DNA of 64,000 nucleotides from positions 17,492 through 81,491 of the forward strand of contig JALEQJ010000006.1 in the NCBI GenBank assembly GCA_022764505.1. Reading direction: 5' to 3'. The position numbers and the translations under genes were made by a program. Origin of the DNA: Phocaeicola sp. (GTDB lineage Bacteria; Bacteroidota; Bacteroidia; Bacteroidales; Bacteroidaceae). Under the pieces are notes generated by a model. It saw only the letters and a list, made by a program, of their open reading frames with translations. It had not been told where the DNA came from and did no database searches. Numbering within the stretch: the first letter of the stretch is position 1; each line of letters starts with the position of its first letter. Of the stretch, positions 19,265 to 28,295 are shown piece after piece.

Positions 19265-20722
19265 TTAAACATTATAAGTGGTGGAAGAGGTATTGCCTCC
19301 TTTTCCTGTCCAATCTTCGTGGAAGAATACACCTGCCGGTTGGTCTATTCTCTCAAAGGTGTGTGCCCCGAAGTAGTCGCGTTGAGCTTGTATCATATTG
19401 GCTGGCAAATTCTCTGTAGTCAGTGAGTAAAAATAATGCAGTGCTGTAGAAAAGGCTTGTGCCGGTACACCTCCTAATGTAGCATCTGCTACTACTTGTT
19501 TCCACGCAGGAAGCAAAGCAGTTATTTCCTTTTGGAAATATGGGTGTAATAATAGATGAGGAAGAGTAGGTGAAGACTTGTAAGCTTGTGCTATCTCGTT
19601 CAAGAAGGCAGAGCGAATGATACAGCCTCCTCTCCAAACTTTAGCAATAGCTGATAAATTTAAGTTCCATTGATTTTGTTCAGATGCTTCTTTCATCAAT
19701 GCAAAACCTTGTGCATAAGAAACCAATTTGGAAGCATATAAGCAGGCTTCTAATTGTGCGACTAATGTTTCCTTTTCCGTTGTGAGTGTAAGAGGACGTG
19801 GAAAAGCCTTGCTTGCTTGTATTCTGAGTTCTTTTCTGGAAGATAAACTACGCTCATATACAGCAGTTGCAATCAAGTTGAGAGGAGAACCATATTCTAA
19901 TGAATTGATAACAGACCATTTTCCTGTTCCTTTCTGTCCTGCTTTATCCAATATCAGATCTATTAAATAGGCTCCTTGTTCTGTCCGATGTGCCAATATA
20001 GCCGATGTGATTTCTATCAAGTAGCTGTTTAGCTTTCCTTTATTCCATTGCCGGAACACTTGACTCATTTCTTCGTTGGTGAAACTTCCTTGATTTTTCA
20101 TAATACCATAAACTTCTGAAATGAGCTGCATATCACCGTATTCAATGCCATTGTGTACCATCTTTACGAAATGTCCAGCCCCACCGGTTCCAATCCAGTT
20201 ACAACAAGGAGTACCATCTTCTGCTTTGGCTGCTATTTTTGTAAAGATAGGAGCTATATGTGTCCACGCTTCTATATCTCCTCCCGGCATAATAGAAGGA
20301 CCATTGAGTGCTCCTTCTTCTCCACCGGATATACCTGCACCTACGAAATGTATATTGTTTTCGCTGAGTAAAGCTGTACGGCGTTGGCTGTCTTCCCAAT
20401 TAGAATTACCGCCATCTATGATAATATCACCGGCTTCCAAGTAAGGAAGTAAGGATTGGATTACCATATCTACTGCTTTGCCTGCACGTATCATCATCAT
20501 AATTTTGCGTGGCTTTTCCAAACTATCTGCAAATGCTTTTAAGTCTGTAAAGCCTTGGAAGTTCTTATTAGCACCTCTTCCTTCTATAAAATTCTTTACC
20601 ACGTGGACTTCTGCACCTTCTGCTCTATTATATACGGATACTCGGAACCCGTTTCTTTCCATATTGAGTGCTAAGTTCTCGCCCATTACGGCAAGTCCTA
20701 TCATTCCTATATCTGATTTCAT
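19265..20722 (-). CDS. gnd: 6-phosphogluconate dehydrogenase (decarboxylating)
   Basis: This 485-residue cytoplasmic enzyme oxidises 6-phosphogluconate to ribulose 5-phosphate, yielding NADPH and CO2. The nucleotide-binding start IGMIGLAVMGENLALNMERN (VYNR follows) is diagnostic, as are IIDGGNSNWEDS near residue 100, GAGISGGEEGALNGPSIMPGG near 127 and the catalytic Lys region HFVKMVHNGIEYGDMQL near 180. I prefer the ATG at 20722 (MKSDIG) because family members start just before the Rossmann strand. The ATG at 20734 is 2 bases beyond the aguB stop and is also possible. It is the last gene of the tamB-aguA-aguB-gnd unit. Confidence 0.96.
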   Translation of the reverse strand: MKSDIGMIGLAVMGENLALNMERNGFRVSVYNRAEGAEVHVVKNFIEGRGANKNFQGFTDLKAFADSLEKPRKIMMMIRAGKAVDMVIQSLLPYLEAGDIIIDGGNSNWEDSQRRTALLSENNIHFVGAGISGGEEGALNGPSIMPGGDIEAWTHIAPIFTKIAAKAEDGTPCCNWIGTGGAGHFVKMVHNGIEYGDMQLISEVYGIMKNQGSFTNEEMSQVFRQWNKGKLNSYLIEITSAILAHRTEQGAYLIDLILDKAGQKGTGKWSVINSLEYGSPLNLIATAVYERSLSSRKELRIQASKAFPRPLTLTTEKETLVAQLEACLYASKLVSYAQGFALMKEASEQNQWNLNLSAIAKVWRGGCIIRSAFLNEIAQAYKSSPTLPHLLLHPYFQKEITALLPAWKQVVADATLGGVPAQAFSTALHYFYSLTTENLPANMIQAQRDYFGAHTFERIDQPAGVFFHEDWTGKGGNTSSTTYNV

Positions 20723-20735
20723 ACTTCTATACATA

Positions 20736-21641
20736 TTAAATAGTGTTGTCTATAAATCTTTTTGTGAGTCCTTGGAACTCATCTATGCGTCTATCTCGTA
20801 AGAAGGGCCACCAGCGACGTACATTCTCGCTTCTTGATAAATTTACTTCTGTGAGGATATTCTGCTCTTGTCTATTGTCTGCCTGCACTAAGAACTCGCC
20901 TTGCGGTCCGGCAATAAAGCTATTGCCCCAGAATTGTATGCCATTCGTTACTCCGGAAGGATCTGGCTCATAACCAACTCTATTCACAGCGATGACGGGT
21001 AGACCATTGGCTACGGCGTGTCCTCTTTGTACGGTAATCCAAGCATTTAGCTGGCGTTGTTTTTCGTCTTCAGTATCTGTGCTTTCCCAACCGATAGCTG
21101 TAGGATAAATCAGCAGTTCTGCTCCTTGAAGTGCCATAAGACGAGCACCTTCCGGATACCATTGATCCCAACAAACTTGTACGCCCAATTTCCCTACAGA
21201 TGTTTGTATTGGTTTGAATCCCATATCTCCAGGCGTGAAGTAGAATTTCTCATAATAGGCAGGATCATCGGGAATGTGCATTTTTCTATATTTTCCTGCT
21301 ATACTACCATCGCTATCAAAGACTACAGCCGTATTATGATAAAGTCCTGCTGCTCGCTTTTCAAAGAGTGAAGTAACCAAAACGATTTTGTGTTCTTTGG
21401 CTATTTCTCCGAAGAATTGGGTAGAAGGACCGGGAATAGGCTCTGCCAAGTCAAAAACATTGGTGTCTTCTGTTTGACAAAAATAAGGAGTGTTATGCAG
21501 TTCTTGCAAAATAATGAGTTCAGCTCCTTCTTTTGCCAGACTGATGATGTTATGACGTAGTTTTTCCAAGTTTGTCTTTACATCGGCAGTACAAGATTGT
21601 TGTACGATACCTACGCGTATGTTTCTTGCTGTAATGGGCAT
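20736..21641 (-). CDS. aguB: N-carbamoylputrescine amidase
   Basis: A 301-residue nitrilase-superfamily hydrolase converting N-carbamoylputrescine to putrescine, CO2 and ammonia. The Glu-Lys-Cys triad is visible in LQELHNTPYF (about residue 46), YRKMHIPDDP (about 119) and VQVCWDQWYPEGA (about 156), with the AguB-typical WDQWYPE after the Cys. The ORF track begins at 21692, inside aguA. The ATG at 21641 (MPITARN) gives the normal length and a gap of 11 bases to aguA, which supplies its substrate. The pair forms a complete agmatine-to-putrescine route. Confidence 0.95.
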   Translation of the reverse strand: MPITARNIRVGIVQQSCTADVKTNLEKLRHNIISLAKEGAELIILQELHNTPYFCQTEDTNVFDLAEPIPGPSTQFFGEIAKEHKIVLVTSLFEKRAAGLYHNTAVVFDSDGSIAGKYRKMHIPDDPAYYEKFYFTPGDMGFKPIQTSVGKLGVQVCWDQWYPEGARLMALQGAELLIYPTAIGWESTDTEDEKQRQLNAWITVQRGHAVANGLPVIAVNRVGYEPDPSGVTNGIQFWGNSFIAGPQGEFLVQADNRQEQNILTEVNLSRSENVRRWWPFLRDRRIDEFQGLTKRFIDNTI

Positions 21642-21652
21642 AATTTTTGTTT

Positions 21653-22672
21653 TTAGGGTTGTACACTTTGTGGGTATTGCATAGTAACACAATGCAAAGA
21701 CCCGTGTTGTTTTATAAGTGCTCTACAATCTATTCCTACAATTTCGTGATGTGGGAAAGCGGTCTGTAATACCTTCTTTACCTGCTCTTCATAATGTGGC
21801 TGATTGTAAGTAGGGAAGAGGATAGCTTGATTCATAATGAGAAAGTTCGCATAAGTAGCAGGTAGTCTTTCTCCTTCATAATAAATAGCATCTGCCATAG
21901 GAAGAGGAAGCAGTGTATAGGGCTTACCATCGGTAGTTCGGAGCGTATGTAATTGCTCTTCCATTTTCTTTAATTCCTCGTAATGTTCATCTTCGGGGTC
22001 TGTGCATTGTACATATAATAAAGTGTCGTTTGGACATACACGCACCAATGTATCTATATGGCTGTCTGTATCGTCTCCTGCTAAATATCCATATTCTATC
22101 CATAATACGCGTTCCATACCAAGGCTCTCTTTAAGGGATTTTTCTATGGCTTCTTTTGTCAAGGTTTCATTTCTATTGGGAGCTAATAGGCAAGGAGAGG
22201 TGGTAAAGAGTGTGCCTTTGCCGTCGCTTTCTATAGATCCTCCTTCCAATACGAAATCCAAGTGCGAACGATATTCTCCTTTTACAACTCCCTGTTTATA
22301 GAGCTGTTTATTGATTTGATTATCGTGCGCTGAGGCAAATTTCATACCCCAACCATTGAACTGAAAGTCCAATAAACAAGCTTTTTTCTCTGCGTTCAAT
22401 AATGTGATAAATCCGTGATCTCTTGCCCAAGTATCATTGGTTTGACAAGGGACAAAAGTAATGTTCTGAATGAAAGGAGCATCTTGTAAACGCTGTGGAA
22501 AACTGGGGGCAATGAGTAGCAGAGGTTGTCTGGTGGCTATATTCTCTGCCAAATGGTAGAAACAATCTTCTACTTCTTCCAACATATCTGCCCAGTCCGT
22601 TTCAGCGTGTGGCCACGTAAGCTGTATATAACTTTGTTTTTCCCATTCTGCGGGCAATGTATATTGACTCAT
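21653..22672 (-). CDS. aguA: Agmatine deiminase
   Basis: This 339-residue pentein-fold enzyme deiminates agmatine to N-carbamoylputrescine. Catalytic features are LEGGSIESDG near residue 142, GDDTDSHIDTLVR near 204 (Asp and His) and the C-terminal catalytic Cys in GSLHCVTMQYP near 330. Length is normal. It lies 5 bases after tamB and 11 bases before aguB, so transcription probably starts upstream of tamB. Such aguA/aguB pairs may serve polyamine synthesis or, in oral and gut bacteria, acid tolerance. Confidence 0.96.
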   Translation of the reverse strand: MSQYTLPAEWEKQSYIQLTWPHAETDWADMLEEVEDCFYHLAENIATRQPLLLIAPSFPQRLQDAPFIQNITFVPCQTNDTWARDHGFITLLNAEKKACLLDFQFNGWGMKFASAHDNQINKQLYKQGVVKGEYRSHLDFVLEGGSIESDGKGTLFTTSPCLLAPNRNETLTKEAIEKSLKESLGMERVLWIEYGYLAGDDTDSHIDTLVRVCPNDTLLYVQCTDPEDEHYEELKKMEEQLHTLRTTDGKPYTLLPLPMADAIYYEGERLPATYANFLIMNQAILFPTYNQPHYEEQVKKVLQTAFPHHEIVGIDCRALIKQHGSLHCVTMQYPQSVQP

Positions 22673-22677
22673 ATCTT

Positions 22678-25600
22678 TTATTTCTTATTGGTGTTTTTTG
22701 TTTTCTTGTTTCTTCGTGGGAACCACTGAAAAAGTGATTTCCAATTAGTGAAATCTTTTTGATACATCAGACCTATGCCTTGTGTTGTCAATGTAGACTT
22801 CGTAAAATAGCGGTCATTGGTCTTGTTATAACCTTTGATGCGAATATCGCCATTGCGAGTAAGTAACCATATTGCTTCAAAATCTCCTACAAAGTTAGTA
22901 TTTCTTAGAGTATTTTCTCTGTATCCGAAATTTCCATTCAATAGAAGTCTGTTATTCAACAAACTTCCGGAGAGAACAGCCTCTGCTTCCACGTCTGTCC
23001 AGCCATTTCCAGTACTTAAATTGGCTCCAAAATTCCAGTTAGGATTATTTATTGCGCTGTTTAGTAGATTATTAAGCTGTCCGCTAAGTGTATTGAAAGC
23101 CAATGAGCTGGTAGCATTGGACTGGGTGTAATTGGGGTTGTTATGTGTAGCGTAGAACTTTCCTACTCCCAATAAATATATGATTTGTGTGTTCAGTTGC
23201 TCTTCTGTGGCTGTGAGACTTCTTACAAGCTCTTTGTCCTCTTCATTGACTCCCGGCAGATCTAAGCTAAATCTTATATCCGGATCGTTCATAATACCTG
23301 TAAGGGAGGCTATGCAATTTACTCTGATAGAACGAGAGCGACTGTTACTTGTAGCTATTAAGTCGCTTAGAGAAGCCGAGCTTACGGTGTGTACGGCTTT
23401 CACATTCAAATTTCCGGATAGAGGATCGCCATTGAAACTTACCGTACCTCCGGACTGTAGAGAGAAATCTTTCCTGATGATATTCTGCATACTGAGTTTA
23501 TATACTCCATTGAGAATTTCATAATTCCCATACATTTTCATTTCTTGCTTATTGTAATAATCTACACGTAATGCCCCTCTTCCTCTACAACCGATGTAAT
23601 CTCCTGCTATAGGATCCATTATTACTTTTATATAAGCATCCGGTGTCGCATCTATTTGGAGGTTTATATGAATGTTGTCAGAACTTTCTGCCTTTGCATT
23701 ATCTACTTGTGTTACAGGGATTATGTTGTTATATTCATCTTTCTGTACTGTAGGTGCTTCTTTTTGTGGTGTTTTGTCTACAAAACTGATAAATTTGTTG
23801 CTGATAGCTTGCGTAATACCTCCCAATAGATAGGTAAATTCGGTGTCTTTTTCGGATCTTACATTTCCGTTGATGTGTAGTTCTCCTCCTTCTCCTTGCA
23901 AACGCAAATCGCCCGTAGCATAAATTTTACCAAAGAAAGGAAAATCTTTTGTAGCTTCTTTTGTATTGTACACGAGCATATTATCCGATGTAAACTTGAA
24001 GTCGTACTTCATATCGTGTAGCTTGTTATGTTTTACACTTCCTTCTGCCGTACCCGTGTGTTGTCTACCATCTGTAAGTTTTACATTGTGGAAATTCATT
24101 TGCCCGGATTGGAAAACAATGTCGCTACTTTCTGCATCAAAACGAGTCTGTAGTATATTTACCAGTACGTTGGCTTTGGCATTTATATTACCCTCCAAAT
24201 CCAAACGAGAGAAAGGTCCATAGAGCCTTACATACCCTTTTCCTGTCCCTTTTATATCACTAAATAAATTGCCCACGAAAGATTCCATAAAGGCTAAATT
24301 GGTTTTCTCTGCCTTAATATGCAGATCTAAACTTTCTGTAGAAGGAGAGACATAACCCGTTACTTCTGTTATTTTCTCTCCATCTTTATGCATTTTTGCT
24401 AAGAGGTTTATTCCTTTTATTTCCTTGTCCCAATGGGCTGTAATATCTGTATCGCCCATCTCTCCACCATTGAAATAGAAGTCTTTCACGAAGAGTTGTG
24501 TTTGTAATATGGGAGTAGCTAAGGCTTGATTGACATTGATTTTTCCACTGACAAGTCCATTAAAACTTACAGCATCAAATTGAACCATATTGAGAATATA
24601 GGACAAGTCTAATTTGTTGATACTTATATGACAATTGTCTTTCTTTTCCTTGCCTATGATACCATCAATCTGTAGATGTTGGTCTTCGTGATCTATCAAG
24701 AACTTGTTGAATTGATAATGGTTGGCAGTCAAAAAGACGGAAGAAGGGTGTATGTTCCAATCTGCATTGTTAAGCACTATGGTACTGGGGTGTAGTGCTA
24801 TGTGGGCTTGTAGTTGCTTATTGAGGGATTGTCTATTGAAAGAGGTTGTACTTTCTATTTGACCACTATAGGTGCGGGCTTTATTTTCCCAAATCAATTC
24901 TGTAAATAGGCTATCGTTTTGCGCACTTCCATTGAGTGATAGTTGTAAAAAATCATCACGCTTCAAACGTATTTTGGTCGCTATTTTGGCATACAGACTC
25001 TCTTCTGTATTACTGCAAGAAATGATTGTATTTTCGTATTTTGTATTCTTGTACTTGAACTTAGGTATGTCTGCATTAAGGTGGAACAAATTATTTTCTT
25101 CACTAAATCGCCCTTCTATCGTGGCTTTTTCTGCTATGTCTATAGGAATTTGGAATAAAGTTTTGAATATGTCTGTATTCTTTATTTGCAAAAAGAACTG
25201 TAGTTCTTCTGCTTGTTTATTGGGGCAGGGGGTGTTATCTGCTACTAATGTGGGAAGATAAGGCTTTACCCCGTTTTCTATGCACTTAAGTATGCTATTG
25301 TAATGATAGGCTCCACTTATTTCACCTTCTATAAAAGGAGACTGAACAGTCATTTTTTTTCTACCGTTCTCTGTAGTAGAAGAGAGGTGTATCTGTGGTA
25401 TATAGAGTGTCTTTTCTGCTTCAGGGTGTAACATAGAGATGCTATCCAAGCGAACTTCTCCTACAAACTCATCTATAGATTTTCCAGAGAAGTCTGCGTA
25501 CAGATGACCGGAGAAAAGATAATCTTTGTATTGATCTGTGAGTTGTAATTGGTAAGGAGAGAAGTCTTTGAGATCTGCAGTGAATTGATAATAAGGAATA

Positions 25601-27138
25601 CCTTTTCTTTTCTCCATTTTACTTTGTAGTGAGAGATTTCCATTAGGATCTTCCAAGCTGAAGTCTCCGGTGAAACCATCATCTTTATACTTGCCATTGA
25701 GATGAATGTTTTCGTAGGTATGTTTGTTGTATTCCAACTTAGGTATATCTCCTTTTACATAAGTTTCTATGAGCTTGTCCTTATACTTGAGGTCTTTTAC
25801 TTCTATGCTGATACTCACTTCTCCCAATGCCTCTTTTTGCAGGAGTTTTCCTATATGTAAGCCGTCGCTGTAAAATGTTCCGGAATAAATGGTTTCATTA
25901 TTTATACTGTCCTTTTGTAAGGTAAAGTTGGTACGAAGATCTCCTATACCTGTTTGTAAATGCCCTTGCGTAGTAAACCGATGTGGGAAGCCGGATATAT
26001 CTCCAGAAAAATGTAATTGTTGCAAGTGATGAATCGGAGAGAGACTATCTGTAGGGGCAGATAATACTGTCGCAATATCTATAATGCCTTTTTGAGAGAG
26101 ATAACAGTCATTTACTTTTCCGAAAAAGTAAAGCCCGGCAGGATTACCATAATCTATCAAAGCTTCGGCTTGTAGTCTTCCCTCTTGGTGAATATCATTC
26201 ACGTTCAAGTCTCTAATATAGAGCTTTCTTTTTTTGCATTCTACGTTGCAGGAGAATTTAATTCGTGTGTCTGTATTCTGAGGGATAGGGAATAATCCTT
26301 GCAAGTCCGGAAAATGTATGGAAGCTTCTATTCCACCTCCGAAGTCGGCACTATTAAGCCATTTTTGTATATCGGTATCGTAGGTGTATTGGGCTTGAAA
26401 AGAGGAAATTTGTAATTTACTTTGTGGAAGAGATAGCTCCAAGTCTTCTACCTGAAGTGCTTCTTTATTCGCCTGTACCTTGAAAGCCAGTTTTCTGATG
26501 TCTAAGCCACTCTTTTCCTGTAGACTCATACGTTTTATTTGTAGGTGAAGAGAGTCTTGTGTAAATGCCTTTAATGCAATGGTGGCAGACAAATTGCTGA
26601 TTTTTAGATGGTTTAAGTTTATGCGTTGTGGTGTTTCGGTTTCAGAAACAATATCGTAGGTTACTTGTCCTCTACGTATCAACAGGGTATTGATGCGCAG
26701 GTCTAAGGGTGTTTCACTTTCTTTCTTGTCGGATTTCAGTGCGTCCAATATGAATGCAAAATTGGCAGGACTGCTGGGTGTGGCTTTTTTGAGTGTGGCT
26801 TTTAATCCGAAAAGTTGAGCATTGTTGATATAGATTTTCCCTTGCAATAAATCGGATATACTGAGTTTTGCAGATACGCGAGAGGCTTTCAACATCTCTT
26901 GTCCCTCAAGATCCGAAATGCAGATGTTACGTACAATCACTCTATTGAGTAGCCCTAAGTCTATTTGTTCTATGCGTACTTTTGTTTTGAGTTCCTTGCT
27001 AAGACTTTGTTCTACGAGCTGCGATACTTGTCGCTGTATATAAGGTACACGTAGTAAGCCTACTACACCTATATATATAGCTAAGAAGGCGATGATGATG
27101 AACTGAACAAAGTACTTTAGTGTCTTATATTTGAGCAT
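22678..27138 (-). CDS. TamB-like translocation/assembly protein
   Basis: A 1486-residue AsmA/TamB-type protein. An N-terminal membrane anchor (residues about 10-32) is followed by a very long periplasmic region of repeated beta strands, expected to form a hydrophobic groove, and by the C-terminal TamB (DUF490) domain at about 1150-1470, including DPIAGDYIGCRGRGALRV and IIYLLGVGKFYATH. Such proteins bridge inner and outer membranes for phospholipid transport and outer-membrane protein assembly. No tamA/BamA-like gene is adjacent. A TACCTTTG box about 110 bases upstream suggests a promoter that also drives aguA-aguB-gnd. Confidence 0.9.
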   Translation of the reverse strand: MLKYKTLKYFVQFIIIAFLAIYIGVVGLLRVPYIQRQVSQLVEQSLSKELKTKVRIEQIDLGLLNRVIVRNICISDLEGQEMLKASRVSAKLSISDLLQGKIYINNAQLFGLKATLKKATPSSPANFAFILDALKSDKKESETPLDLRINTLLIRRGQVTYDIVSETETPQRINLNHLKISNLSATIALKAFTQDSLHLQIKRMSLQEKSGLDIRKLAFKVQANKEALQVEDLELSLPQSKLQISSFQAQYTYDTDIQKWLNSADFGGGIEASIHFPDLQGLFPIPQNTDTRIKFSCNVECKKRKLYIRDLNVNDIHQEGRLQAEALIDYGNPAGLYFFGKVNDCYLSQKGIIDIATVLSAPTDSLSPIHHLQQLHFSGDISGFPHRFTTQGHLQTGIGDLRTNFTLQKDSINNETIYSGTFYSDGLHIGKLLQKEALGEVSISIEVKDLKYKDKLIETYVKGDIPKLEYNKHTYENIHLNGKYKDDGFTGDFSLEDPNGNLSLQSKMEKRKGIPYYQFTADLKDFSPYQLQLTDQYKDYLFSGHLYADFSGKSIDEFVGEVRLDSISMLHPEAEKTLYIPQIHLSSTTENGRKKMTVQSPFIEGEISGAYHYNSILKCIENGVKPYLPTLVADNTPCPNKQAEELQFFLQIKNTDIFKTLFQIPIDIAEKATIEGRFSEENNLFHLNADIPKFKYKNTKYENTIISCSNTEESLYAKIATKIRLKRDDFLQLSLNGSAQNDSLFTELIWENKARTYSGQIESTTSFNRQSLNKQLQAHIALHPSTIVLNNADWNIHPSSVFLTANHYQFNKFLIDHEDQHLQIDGIIGKEKKDNCHISINKLDLSYILNMVQFDAVSFNGLVSGKINVNQALATPILQTQLFVKDFYFNGGEMGDTDITAHWDKEIKGINLLAKMHKDGEKITEVTGYVSPSTESLDLHIKAEKTNLAFMESFVGNLFSDIKGTGKGYVRLYGPFSRLDLEGNINAKANVLVNILQTRFDAESSDIVFQSGQMNFHNVKLTDGRQHTGTAEGSVKHNKLHDMKYDFKFTSDNMLVYNTKEATKDFPFFGKIYATGDLRLQGEGGELHINGNVRSEKDTEFTYLLGGITQAISNKFISFVDKTPQKEAPTVQKDEYNNIIPVTQVDNAKAESSDNIHINLQIDATPDAYIKVIMDPIAGDYIGCRGRGALRVDYYNKQEMKMYGNYEILNGVYKLSMQNIIRKDFSLQSGGTVSFNGDPLSGNLNVKAVHTVSSASLSDLIATSNSRSRSIRVNCIASLTGIMNDPDIRFSLDLPGVNEEDKELVRSLTATEEQLNTQIIYLLGVGKFYATHNNPNYTQSNATSSLAFNTLSGQLNNLLNSAINNPNWNFGANLSTGNGWTDVEAEAVLSGSLLNNRLLLNGNFGYRENTLRNTNFVGDFEAIWLLTRNGDIRIKGYNKTNDRYFTKSTLTTQGIGLMYQKDFTNWKSLFQWFPRRNKKTKNTNKK

Positions 27139-27246
27139 AGAAATGCTTGTCCATTATTGTTATATCCTCTTGTTTAGTTGGCTATTCTTGGAATAGTGCT
27201 TTTCTCTCTTATAGAGGAAATTTGTAGACCATCCCAAAATAGCTTT

Positions 27247-27278
27247 CAAAGGTACGTTTTTTTGCGATAGTTACAATA
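27247..27278 (-). promoter_or_regulatory. Promoter upstream of tamB
   Basis: On the minus strand TACCTTTG (27254-27247) has ATTG about 19 bases upstream, close to the TTTG-N19-TAnnTTTG consensus. The tamB ATG is about 110 bases downstream. Confidence 0.6.
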
Positions 27279-27403
27279 AAGAGGAGAGAAGTCCCCTTCT
27301 TGAGATGCTTTTGAATAAAATAAATTTACGATTTACCCGGTTATGCATCATAGGGTAATCTCAGCTTGTTCTGCAAAAGCTAACGTAGATTTCTTGCTCT
27401 GTT

Positions 27404-27469
27404 TTTCCGAACATATACAGAAACTTTTCCGATCCTGCACGGATTTTTTTCCGAACGTGTATGGAATAA
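27404..27469. repeat. Three tandem 22-bp units, TTCCGAACA family (copy 1)
   Basis: Three exactly adjacent 22-base units begin at 27404, 27426 and 27448. Each starts TTTCCGA and has a downstream (A)CGGA- or GGAA-like half, so the consensus TTCCGAACAnnnACGGAA is a dyad with TTCCG and CGGAA arms. They sit in the 725-base region between the divergent tamB and menaquinone genes, on the men side of the tamB promoter. The rest of that region holds no convincing gene; its longest tiny ORF is 21 codons. The matching array is at 53712-53777, inverted. Confidence 0.8.
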
Positions 27470-27803
27470 TGTAAAGAATGCATCTTTCCACAATTATATA
27501 CTTGCAGAGCCAACTTGTTTTGTGGTGTTATCAATGCAAGAGCTTACTATAAAAAATGATAAAGGTAGTAGTGTATCGAAATATAGCGTTACTGTTTAGG
27601 TGTAATGATTAATATATTTTACAACCATTTGTCCTCAACAAGGTTTAGTAGAAATCATGTAAATACCATACATTAAAGACAGGCTAAGTCTGTATATTTT
27701 TTGTGGGAAGATAGAACATTTAGGATATATAAATTATATGGCATGGAGATCAAAGAAATGTCTTGTTTCTACAGAGAATGTGTATTACTTAGACAGAAGT
27801 CTG

Positions 27804-27811
27804 TATCTTTG
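27804..27811 (+). promoter_or_regulatory. Promoter -7 box of the menaquinone cluster
   Basis: TATCTTTG matches TAnnTTTG and lies 53 bases before the thioesterase ATG. A short dyad, AGACagaaGTCT (27791-27802), sits immediately upstream, and a related one (AGAC...GTCT) at 27677-27691. No clear -33 TTTG is seen. Confidence 0.5.
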
Positions 27812-27863
27812 CCTTAGATAGTGTGGAACTTTCTGAAGAAAAAACACACTACAATACTAAAAA

Positions 27864-28286
27864 ATGGAAGAAAAAAAAGAACAAATTTTGAATAGCTCAA
27901 GCCATACACGTACTATGGTAGAGACTCTGGGAATAGAAATAGTAGAGGTAGAAGACGGATATGCAGTGGCTACTATGCCTGTAGATGAACGTACTTGTCA
28001 AGTATATGGTATCTTGAATGGAGGTGCCAGCGTGGCTTTGCAGGAAACGGTAGCAGGTGTAGGTTCTGTGTTTCTTTGTGGGGAAGATGAAATGCCTTGT
28101 GGTGCTCAGATCAGTGCCAATCATATAGCGATGGTTCCTGTAGGAAACACTGTGAAAGCCATAGGAAAAATACTGCATAAAGGTCGTACAACTCATATAT
28201 GGAGCATAGATGTGGTAGACCATACCGATAATCTTATTTCTACATCTCGCGTAGTGAATATAATCGTAAAGAGAAGAACAGCATAA
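27864..28286 (+). CDS. Hotdog-fold thioesterase, probable DHNA-CoA hydrolase
   Basis: A 140-residue PaaI-type hotdog protein. The family's catalytic region is visible in VYGILNGGASVALQETVAGVG (about 50-70), with the acidic residue in the helix, followed by GAQISANHIAMV (about 88). It is the first gene of a set with menF, menD and menB, separated from menF by 9 bases. Its likely role is therefore hydrolysis of 1,4-dihydroxy-2-naphthoyl-CoA (the MenI step). Family membership is clear; the substrate is inferred from context. Confidence 0.85.
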   Translation: MEEKKEQILNSSSHTRTMVETLGIEIVEVEDGYAVATMPVDERTCQVYGILNGGASVALQETVAGVGSVFLCGEDEMPCGAQISANHIAMVPVGNTVKAIGKILHKGRTTHIWSIDVVDHTDNLISTSRVVNIIVKRRTA

Positions 28287-28295
28287 AGGAAATAA

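Noticed and set aside
27404-27469. Possible CRISPR array
   Set aside because: The 22-bp units are directly adjacent with no spacers, are imperfect, and no cas genes occur in the window.
27535-27600. 21-codon ORF (MQELTIKNDK...) in the tamB-men gap
   Set aside because: Very short, with no promoter box at the right distance and no evidence of conservation available.
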